This document shows, in pieces, positions 58,237-64,000 of a stretch of DNA of 64,000 nucleotides; positions within the stretch are counted from its first letter, which is position 1, and the number at the start of each line of letters is the position of its first letter. The stretch covers positions 372,001-436,000 of the forward strand of contig NZ_CP024985.1 of NCBI RefSeq assembly GCF_002803845.1, given 5' to 3'. Source of the stretch: Streptomyces lavendulae subsp. lavendulae. Lineage in GTDB: Bacteria > Actinomycetota > Actinomycetes > Streptomycetales > Streptomycetaceae. Under the pieces are notes generated by a model, which had not been told where the DNA came from, did not search any database, and saw only the letters and a list, made by a program, of their open reading frames with translations. The translations under genes and the position numbers were made by a program.

Positions 58237-58611
58237 ATGACCGGATCCCCCGCCGATCTGATGCGGGTCAACCTGCTCGAAGTCTTCGGCGAACCCGACG
58301 CGGACCGCCGGGCCGCGGTCATCGCCGAGAACTACGCCGAAGACGTGGTGTGGCACGAACCGGACCGCGTCAACCACGGGCGCACGGAGTTCGTACGCCG
58401 TGCCGCCGAGCTGCTCGCCGAGACCCCGGGCTGGGTCTTCCGGCCCACGGGCCCCGCGTCAGGGCTCGACGACATCGGCCACCTCGGCTTCCACTACGGC
58501 CCGGCCGACGGCCAACCGCCGGTGGTCAGCGGGATGGACATCGCCCGCACACGGGACGGTGTCATCATCGAGCTCTACACGATCATCACGGGAACGAGCC
58601 GGCCGTCCTAG
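58237..58611 (+). CDS. NTF2-like (SnoaL-type) domain protein
   Basis: 124 residues: helix LMRVNLLEVFGEPDADRRAA, strand YAEDVVWHEPDRVNHGRTEF, strands GWVFRPTGPASGLDDIGHLG and FHYGPADGQPPVVSGMDIAR, closing strand GVIIELYTIITG. A complete single cone with polar residues (His40, Glu41) at its mouth. Often associated with flavin reductases in streptomycete two-gene units; reaction unknown. No other gene follows in the operon. Confidence 0.85.
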   Translation: MTGSPADLMRVNLLEVFGEPDADRRAAVIAENYAEDVVWHEPDRVNHGRTEFVRRAAELLAETPGWVFRPTGPASGLDDIGHLGFHYGPADGQPPVVSGMDIARTRDGVIIELYTIITGTSRPS

Positions 58612-58683
58612 GCAGCCCTCGGCAGGCCTCGCCAGCCCGGAGCGCGGTGGCCTCGCCCCGGTGGCGGGCGCCCAGCTCCCCCT

Positions 58684-59098
58684 CTACCCGTCCTGACCGG
58701 TCCCGGCGGCAGGCGTGACCTGAGCGGTCCAAGTCCAGGGCTCCTGAGGCGGGTCCCAGCTCACCTCGACGGCGATGTCGTGGAAGTCGCGCGCGAGTTC
58801 CGTCACCATCCGGCCCGCCGCGGCCCGCGCGTCTTGTGGATCGGTGTCGATCGGCACGTTCAGGTGCCCGCAGAGCATGCCGCCTTCCATGGTGAGGATG
58901 CTGTGGCGCCAGCCCTCCGGCCTCGCCAACAGCACGACCGCCTTCGGAACGCCCCACTCGGGTCTGTACTCCGGTCTGGGCCACTCGGACTTCCTGGAGC
59001 AGTTCGGCGTACGCCTTGTCCGGATCCGTCTCCGGCACGGCATGACGGTGCGGCTCCGCGAGCGATCGCAGTACAGGCCTCTTGGTGGTCACGGCCAT
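58684..59098 (-). pseudogene. Hypothetical protein gene with a single frameshift
   Basis: ATG 59098 starts VTTKRPVLRSLAEPHRHAVP and AYAELLQEV; near 58985 coding switches frame and continues WPRPEYRPEWGVPKAVVLLA, EGWRHSILTMEGGMLCGHLN and MVTELARDFHDIAVEVSWDP to a stop at 58684. Joined, the product would be about 138 residues, a small alpha/beta protein unknown to me. One indel only, so it may be recent, or an assembly error. Confidence 0.65.
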
Positions 59099-59421
59099 GG
59101 CGGTGCCCCTTCCAGTGGGAACGTGGGGGTGAGAGGAGCTTGCGGCCCCCGTCCATCCGAGCCGGGCGAGGGCGGCAGTAGCGGAGGCTCACGTACGGGG
59201 GCGGTGTGGTCCGACGGTCATCGGGCATCCCTTGTCGGCTGAGCCACGGCCATCAGGGCCTCGCCTCCTCATCGAACTTCTGGTGAAGTCCCGGTGAACG
59301 GAGGAACGGCGGGGCCGCGGGCTCGGTTCATGCCGCCCCGCGCGGCAGGCGGCACTTCGTCACCTCTGAGGCCGGGAAGTGGCCCGGGCAGCCCCGGGCG
59401 GCGGGGCCCGGGACCCGGCCG
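59099..59421. other. Intergenic stretch
   Basis: No gene recognised; GC-rich low-complexity DNA toward its right end. Confidence 0.4.
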
Positions 59422-59595
59422 GTGCGCGAAGGTGAGCAACTGCGCTACGAGTCCGCCGAGCTCCTGAGGCTGCCCGGCGCCGGTCGGCCGTCGGCACCGG
59501 CCCGGATGCGGTGCCGCAAGGAGGCGTGCCTCAAGGGCACCGGGACCGGCCTCACCCTCGGGCTCGCCGACCCCCGTGCCGGCTATCGGCTATGA
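59422..59595 (+). pseudogene. 4'-phosphopantetheinyl transferase (Sfp type), 3' fragment
   Basis: The last 57 codons before TGA 59593-59595 include CRKEACLKGTGTGLTLGLAD, the Sfp-family motif WxxKEAxxKxxGxGL with Arg replacing the conserved Trp. The rest of the enzyme, including the DxxD metal site, is absent. The fragment's stop overlaps the 3' end of the TetR gene on the other strand. Confidence 0.7.
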
Positions 59596-60225
59596 GGACG
59601 GTTCGTCCGCGCCCCGGCCGTCCGGGCGGTCCGCTCGGATCAGCGTGGACACCGCCTCGGTCAGCCGGACCCGTGCCGATTCCGGGGACTCCAGGTAGCC
59701 GGCGGCCATCGCGCCGTCGCGGAGCATGAGGAGCAGCGCCGCGCCGGCGGGCGGGTCCGGGTGGCCGGCCCGGGAGAGGAGGTCGGCCAGCAGCTCCCGG
59801 AGCCAGGCTCGGTGGCCCGCCACCGCGACGCGTACCGGGTTCCCGGGGTCGGGATATTCGGCGGCGGCGTTGAGGAACAGGCAGCCGCGGAAGCCCGGAC
59901 GGCAGATCTCGGCCGCCACGCCCGCGACGAGCGCGTGCAGCAGGTCCAGGGGCGTGGCGATGGTCTCGGCGGCTTCCGCGGCGGTCGCCCGGACTTCGGC
60001 GTCCCGCCGTTCCACGTACGCCAGGACCAAGGACTCCTTGCCGGGGAAGTGCCGGTAGAAGGTCGCACGGGTCACCCCGGCTTCCTCGATCACCCGGTCC
60101 ACGGGCGTGGCGTGGATGCCCTCCGCGTAGAACACCCGGCCGGCGGCGGCCAGTAGCCGCTCACGCGCCGGGGACGGGGAAGAGGGGCGCTCGGGGGCCT
60201 TGCGCGGCGTGGTGGCGGAGGGCAT
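59590..60225 (-). CDS. TetR/AcrR family regulator
   Basis: 211 residues. HTH at ~18-65: ARERLLAAAGRVFYAEGIHA, TPVDRVIEEAGVTRATFYRH, FPGKESLVLAYVERRD. The C-terminal half (LLHALVAGVAAEICRPGFRG, CLFLNAAAEYPDPGNPVRVA) is the TetR_C_33-like type, with Cys residues that could sense electrophiles. Divergent from a hydrolase gene with two palindromic operators in the 127-bp gap; autoregulation is likely. Confidence 0.87.
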   Translation of the reverse strand: MPSATTPRKAPERPSSPSPARERLLAAAGRVFYAEGIHATPVDRVIEEAGVTRATFYRHFPGKESLVLAYVERRDAEVRATAAEAAETIATPLDLLHALVAGVAAEICRPGFRGCLFLNAAAEYPDPGNPVRVAVAGHRAWLRELLADLLSRAGHPDPPAGAALLLMLRDGAMAAGYLESPESARVRLTEAVSTLIRADRPDGRGADEPSS

Positions 60226-60248
60226 GCGGCCACCGTAGCAGCAGCGAA

Positions 60249-60306
60249 ACAGAACGGTCTGTCTTGCGCTGGCTTGACTTGGACACCGCAAGAGGTAGAA
60301 CGTTCT
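60249..60306. promoter_or_regulatory. Twin operators and promoter between TetR and hydrolase genes
   Basis: Site 1 ACAGAACGGTCTGT (60249-60262) and site 2 AGAACGTTCT (60297-60306) share AGAACG/TTCTGTCT. Site 2 overlaps the -10 of a promoter with TTGACT (60274-60279) and TAGAAC (60296-60301), spaced 16 bp, reading toward the hydrolase. Confidence 0.8.
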
Positions 60307-60352
60307 GTCTCGCAGCTGTGAGCCCTGATCCCCCTGGAAGGAACTCTTCGCC

Positions 60353-60895
60353 GTGCCCCCTCCGCCTGTCCTGTTCATCCACGGCGCCTGGATGACTCCC
60401 GACTGCTGGGCCTCGTTCCGCTCCTTCTTCGAGGCCCGGGGATACCGCAGCCACGCTCCCGCCTGGCCCGGCAAGGAGGGCGGCGCCGAGGCCGTCCGCA
60501 GTGACCCGGACGTCCTGGCGGGGCTCGGCGGAAAGCGGATCATCGACCATTACGCCGGGGCGATCGCGGCGCTGCCGGAACCGTCGGTGCTCGTCGGCCA
60601 CTCCTTCGGCGGGCTCTTCGTGCAGGTCCTGCTGGACCGCGGTCTGGGGGCGGCGGCGTAGCCCCTTCGCGGTGGATTTCGCCAAGGCCGACCGCGCACC
60701 GCTGCTCCTGGTCGGGGGCGGGCTCGACCGGATCGTGCCCGCGTCCCTCAACCGGGCCAACCACCGCCGCTACCGCTCCGGGACCGTCGACTACACCGAG
60801 TTCGCGGAGCGCACCCACTGGACCATCGCGCAGGACGGCTGGGAAGACATCGCCGCGCACATCACAGGATGGATCGAACGCCATGTCCGGCCCTG
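60353..60895 (+). pseudogene. Alpha/beta hydrolase with internal deletion and frameshift
   Basis: GTG 60353 behind GGAAGGA starts PVLFIHGAWMTPDCWASFRS and runs to SVLVGHSFGGLFVQVLLDRG (nucleophile Ser in GHSFGG), then stops at 60661. The other frame resumes with FAKADRAPLLLVGGGLDRIV (catalytic Asp) and EFAERTHWTIAQDGWEDIAA (catalytic His) to the end at 60893-60895. About 100 residues of the cap region are missing between. All triad residues survive, yet they cannot be on one polypeptide. Promoter and operators are intact, so it is still transcribed. Confidence 0.82.
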
Positions 60896-61347
60896 AGTCA
60901 CGCCCCGGCCTCGAAGAGCTCGTCCGGCGGTTGCGGTGCGCGGCGGAGGACGGGCGCCTCGACGAGCGTCTGCTCGCCCCCGGTGCCGCGTGGAACCTCT
61001 CCCTGACGCTCCAGCACTGCGCCCAGAGCGTGGGCTACTCCATGACCGGCTACCCGCTCCTGCGGCCCGGGTTCTTCCGGCTGACGGCCGGACGCCTCGC
61101 CAAGGCCGTGTTCCTGCGACGGGGTGTGATGCGCCATCCGCTCGACGCCGGGATCGACGGGGCGCCTCCCGCCGACCCGGAACTGCCGCCCGGGGCCGCC
61201 CTCGCGGCTCTGGTGGAGGTGGTGGCCGGCTTTCTGGAGCACGGCGGACCGCATCCGCCCCACCCGGCGTACGGTCCTTGCACGCACGGGGAGTACGCGG
61301 CGCTGCACGCGATGCACGTCGCCGAGCACCTGCCGGGACTGCGGTGA
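60883..61347 (+). CDS. DUF1569 (DinB-like) protein
   Basis: 154 residues whose ATG lies within the last codons of the hydrolase frame, implying translational coupling in the ancestor. LEELVRRLRCAAEDGRLDER, NLSLTLQHCAQSVGYSMTGY, LPPGAALAALVEVVAGFLEH and EYAALHAMHVAEHLPGLR make a four-helix DinB-like bundle. His residues in LQHC and HAMHVAEH occupy metal-binding positions. Function unknown; likely part of the TetR regulon. Confidence 0.82.
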   Translation: MSGPESRPGLEELVRRLRCAAEDGRLDERLLAPGAAWNLSLTLQHCAQSVGYSMTGYPLLRPGFFRLTAGRLAKAVFLRRGVMRHPLDAGIDGAPPADPELPPGAALAALVEVVAGFLEHGGPHPPHPAYGPCTHGEYAALHAMHVAEHLPGLR

Positions 61348-61369
61348 CGGGTCCTCGTCTCCGGGCTGG

Positions 61370-62536
61370 TCAGCGCCGCCGGAAGGCCATGTCGCGGGCG
61401 GCGTCCAGGGCGGTCGCGACGGCGCCCATGAGGACCGCGTCCTCGGCCAGCGCTCCGGCGACGATCTTGGGTCGCAGCGGCGTGCGCGTGCGCAGCGAGC
61501 GGCGGATGACGGGCAGGAGGAGATCGGCGCTCTGGCCGACGCCTCCGCCGAGGACGACGAGGTCGGGGTCGAGGACCGCGGCGGCCGCGGCCACGATCAG
61601 GGCGAGGTGTTCCCCCTCGGTCTCCACCGCCTTCAGCGCGGCGGGGACCCGGGCGCGGGCGGCGTCGAAGACGTCCGAGGCGGTGAGCGGTCCGGTCATC
61701 CCGTACTCGCGGGCCGTGGCGACCACGGCCTCCGCGCACACCACGGCTTCGGCGTCGGGGCGTTGTGCGCGGCCGGGCCACGGGAGGAAGCCGATCTCCC
61801 CCGCGCCGCCATGGGCACCGGTGAAGAGCCGGCCCTCGCTGACGACTCCCATGCCGAGGCCGGTGCCGACCATCAGGTAGAGGAAGAGCCTGCTGGACGC
61901 GCCGACACCGAAGGCGTATTCGCCGAGCGCGGCCAGGTTGGCGTCGTTGTGCAGGGTGATGGGCATGCCGAGCCCGTCGCCGAGCCGGTCGGCGAGACCG
62001 GGGCGCCCCCATCCCGGCAGGTTCCGGGCGTAACGGACGCGCCGGGACTCCTCGTCGAAAACACCGGGGGTACCGACCACGGCGTGGGTGACCTTGGCCT
62101 GGTCCACTCCCGACTGCTCCATCAGGGCGCGGGCCGCGCCGACGACGAGATCGGCCAGGACTCCGGAGGTGCGGGCGGTGTTGCGCACGGCGGAGCGGGC
62201 CACCACGGTCGCGTCCAGGTCCGCGAGGGCGACCCGCACCCACCCGCGGCCGATGTCGATGCCGAGTGCGTATCCGGCCGTCGGATCCGGCGCGTAGAGC
62301 ACGGCGGACCGGCCCCGTTCGAGGGAGAGCGTGCCCACCTCGTGCACCAGCCCGGCCTGTTCCAGTACCGCGAGGGCACTGGAGACGGTCGGCTTGGACA
62401 AGCCGCTGTCGCGGGAGAGCTGTGCCCGGGAGGCCGGCCCGCCGGTGCGCAGACGCTCCAGCAGCAGCCGCTCGTTGGCGCTGCGCTGGCGTTGCGGATT
62501 CCAGGGCTGCTCGGCGCCCCCGTCACTGCCCATCAC
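61370..62536 (-). CDS. ROK family transcriptional regulator
   Basis: 388 residues. An N-terminal winged HTH (NERLLLERLRTGGPASRAQL, SGLSKPTVSSALAVLEQAGL) precedes a ROK kinase-like fold: ALGIDIGRGWVRVALADLDA, VGTPGVFDEESRRVRYARNL, LHNDANLAALGEYAFG, MVGTGLGMGVVSEGRLFTGA and GAGEIGFLPWPG. The CxCGxxGC zinc motif of sugar-sensing ROK proteins is absent (WPGRAQRPDAEAVVCA instead), so this member may use another ligand or none. GTG start. Divergent from an amino-acid permease with a ROK-like operator on its promoter. Confidence 0.88.
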   Translation of the reverse strand: MMGSDGGAEQPWNPQRQRSANERLLLERLRTGGPASRAQLSRDSGLSKPTVSSALAVLEQAGLVHEVGTLSLERGRSAVLYAPDPTAGYALGIDIGRGWVRVALADLDATVVARSAVRNTARTSGVLADLVVGAARALMEQSGVDQAKVTHAVVGTPGVFDEESRRVRYARNLPGWGRPGLADRLGDGLGMPITLHNDANLAALGEYAFGVGASSRLFLYLMVGTGLGMGVVSEGRLFTGAHGGAGEIGFLPWPGRAQRPDAEAVVCAEAVVATAREYGMTGPLTASDVFDAARARVPAALKAVETEGEHLALIVAAAAAVLDPDLVVLGGGVGQSADLLLPVIRRSLRTRTPLRPKIVAGALAEDAVLMGAVATALDAARDMAFRRR

Positions 62537-62691
62537 GCAAACATTCTCGCATCACTCCTGGTGGGCCGGTGTTTCCCGGCGGATCTCCCGGAGTAGGGAC
62601 TCCGGCCGCCCGTGCGTCATGACGCCTCCGCACGGTGGGTGCCTCACCCGGCCGCGGCTCGGCGCATCCGCACGTGCCGCGCCCGCAACTC

Positions 62692-62721
62692 TTGACGCAC
62701 ATAAGTAAAGGTTCCTAACTT
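62692..62721 (+). promoter_or_regulatory. Permease promoter with ROK operator
   Basis: TTGACG (-35, 62692-62697) and TAACTT (-10, 62716-62721), spaced 18 bp, face the permease. The near-palindrome AAGTAAAGGTTCCTAACTT (62703-62721) resembles the TTAGGAA-type sites bound by ROK regulators and covers the -10, consistent with repression. Confidence 0.75.
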
Positions 62722-62809
62722 GAGCGCCCGAGAGCCCGTACTGCGCCTCAACAGGCCCTGCGGTGCTCCGTCCTGCCTTCCGAACCACCACCCGCTCAGG
62801 GAGCCCCCC

Positions 62810-64000
62810 ATGTCCGGATCCCCGCCCGCGAACGGCGGCTTCACCCGCCGGATCGGCCTGTTCCAGGCGACCGCCATCAACATGAGCCAGATGTGCGGCA
62901 TCGGCCCCTTCGTCACGATCCCGCTGATGGTCGCCGCCTTCGGTGGTCCCCAGGCCGTCGTCGGCTTCCTGGCGGGCGCGGTCCTGGCCCTCGCCGACGG
63001 ACTCGTCTGGGCCGAGCTCGGGGCATCGCTGCCCGGCTCCGGCGGCAGCTACGTCTACCTCCGCCAGGCCTTCCAGTACCGAACGGGCCGCCTCGTGCCG
63101 TTCCTGTTCGTCTGGACGGCCATGCTCTTCATTCCGCTGATCATGTCGACGGGGGTCGTCGGCTTCGTCCAGTACCTCGGCTACCTCGCGCCCGGCCTGG
63201 GGCAGACCGCCGGGGACCTGACCGGGCTCGGTGTCATCGCGCTCGTCGTCCTGCTGCTGTGGCGGGGCGTCTCCCACATCGCGCGCATCACCACCGTCAT
63301 GTGGGTCGTGATGATCGCTGCGGTGACCCTCGTCATCATCGCCGCCGTCACCCACTTCAGCCCCGGGCGCGCCTTCGACTACCCCGCGGGCGCCTTCGAC
63401 TTCACCTCCACGACGTTCTGGGCCGGCTTCGCCGCCGGGCTGACCATCGGCATCTACGACTACCTCGGCTACAACACCACCGCCTACATGGGCGCCGAGA
63501 TCAAGGATCCCGGCCGCACCCTGCCGCGCGCCACGGTCTGGTCCATCCTCGGCATCATGGCCATCTACCTGCTCCTCCAGGTCGGCGCGCTCGGCGTGAT
63601 CGACTGGCAGCGGATGCTCGACCCGAAGGACGTCGCCGCCACCTCGGTCGCCTCCGCCGTGCTGGAGGAGACCTGGGGCCGGGGCGCGGCCCAGGTGGTC
63701 ACCGTACTGATCCTGGTCACCGCCTTCGCCTCCGTCTTCACCGGGCTGCTCGGCGGCTCCCGGGTGCCCTTCGACGCCGCACGCGACCGGGTGTTCTTCC
63801 GCGCGTACGCGAAGATGCACCCCAGGCACCAGTTCCCCGTACTGGGTCTGGCCACCATGGGCGCCATCACGGCCGTCGGCTTCCTCATCGGCCGGCACAC
63901 GGACCTGGTCACCCTGATCCAGCTGCTGACCACGGTGATGGTGCTGGTCCAGGCGCTCGCGCAGATCGCCGCCCTGACCGTGCTGCGCAAGCGGCAGCCC
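62810..64000 (+). CDS. APC family amino-acid permease, partial at the window end
   Basis: 397 codons are present, still open at the edge. The N-terminus GFTRRIGLFQATAINMSQMC and GIGPFVTIPLMVAAFGG is the conserved TM1 region binding substrate carboxylates. About ten membrane segments are visible (VVGFLAGAVLALADGLVWAE, VPFLFVWTAMLFIPLIMSTG, VIALVVLLLWRGVS, MWVVMIAAVTLVIIAAV, WAGFAAGLTIGIYDYLGY, WSILGIMAIYLLLQVGAL, VVTVLILVTAFASVFTGLLG and others), with the cytoplasmic AEIKDPGRTLPRA loop. The length and NTTAYMGAEI place it with bacterial amino-acid/polyamine permeases; the substrate is unknown. ATG 62810, with GAG upstream. Controlled by the divergent ROK protein. Confidence 0.9.
   Translation, partial: MSGSPPANGGFTRRIGLFQATAINMSQMCGIGPFVTIPLMVAAFGGPQAVVGFLAGAVLALADGLVWAELGASLPGSGGSYVYLRQAFQYRTGRLVPFLFVWTAMLFIPLIMSTGVVGFVQYLGYLAPGLGQTAGDLTGLGVIALVVLLLWRGVSHIARITTVMWVVMIAAVTLVIIAAVTHFSPGRAFDYPAGAFDFTSTTFWAGFAAGLTIGIYDYLGYNTTAYMGAEIKDPGRTLPRATVWSILGIMAIYLLLQVGALGVIDWQRMLDPKDVAATSVASAVLEETWGRGAAQVVTVLILVTAFASVFTGLLGGSRVPFDAARDRVFFRAYAKMHPRHQFPVLGLATMGAITAVGFLIGRHTDLVTLIQLLTTVMVLVQALAQIAALTVLRKRQP

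Noticed and set aside
62552..63898. 448-codon minus-strand frame opposite the permease
   Set aside because: Rich in Asp/Gly/His/Glu, the typical antisense composition of a membrane protein gene. The plus-strand permease has unambiguous transmembrane segments.

Overview
The window is about 64 kb of very GC-rich actinobacterial DNA and reads as Streptomyces or a close relative. Evidence: third-position G/C bias throughout, GTG starts, GGAGG ribosome sites, and lineage-typical families (ECF sigma factors with C-terminal NTF2-like domains, PRC-barrel stress proteins, DUF6381, DUF6296, the HTTM/DUF5819 pair). It looks like an accessory chromosomal-arm region. Genes sit singly or in pairs, regulators are common, no core metabolic operon is present, and roughly twenty gene remnants lie between intact genes. 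The only RNA gene is an initiator tRNA at 21.4 kb.

Layout. 0-9 kb: a small secreted protein; a decayed HNH nuclease; an ECF41-type sigma factor behind a flavoprotein oxidoreductase interrupted by an amber codon; a putative DNA-binding protein; a permease remnant abutting a nickel/cobalt transporter remnant; a thioesterase downstream of a cobalamin riboswitch; and a divergent amidase/TetR pair with clear operators. 9-12 kb: scrap (IS110, aldo/keto reductase and secreted-protein fragments), then a MerR gene with an overlapping small gene. 12-22 kb: an intact secreted HNH nuclease, VOC protein, secreted protein, MFS exporter with an NmrA-like protein, a frameshifted DUF4241 gene, TPR protein, lipoprotein, and the tRNA. 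22-27 kb: a cluster of small, probably stress-related proteins (two PRC-barrel proteins, a Lys/Pro-rich secreted protein, DUF6381, YihY-like membrane protein). 27-41 kb: redox genes and their regulators (SDRs, HxlR, AraC, LysR, HD-NTF2 fusion, two F420-reductase-like proteins, YceI, inositol-phosphatase-like protein, FAD monooxygenase), with remnants including a broken RiPP-type locus fused to siderophore-uptake fragments at 35-36 kb. 41-50 kb: NlpC/P60 hydrolase, a third PRC-barrel gene with a duplicated leader, a carboxylate-amine ligase, the HTTM/DUF5819 pair, and an ice-binding-like protein with an expanded Gly-His-Glu tail. 50-64 kb: STAS/HTH pair, VOC/ECF sigma operon, lamin-tail protein, TetR/FMN-reductase/NTF2 group, TetR/hydrolase pair, and a ROK regulator divergent from an amino-acid permease that leaves the window.

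Themes. (1) Divergent regulator/enzyme pairs with readable palindromic operators: 8.2, 28.95, 38.0, 56.8, 60.25 and 62.7 kb. (2) NTF2/SnoaL-fold proteins recur at least five times. (3) Heavy gene decay with sharp junctions; three of the broken genes carry TAG where a conserved Trp is expected. I found no CRISPR array, no intact transposase, no recognisable defence system and no complete biosynthetic cluster.
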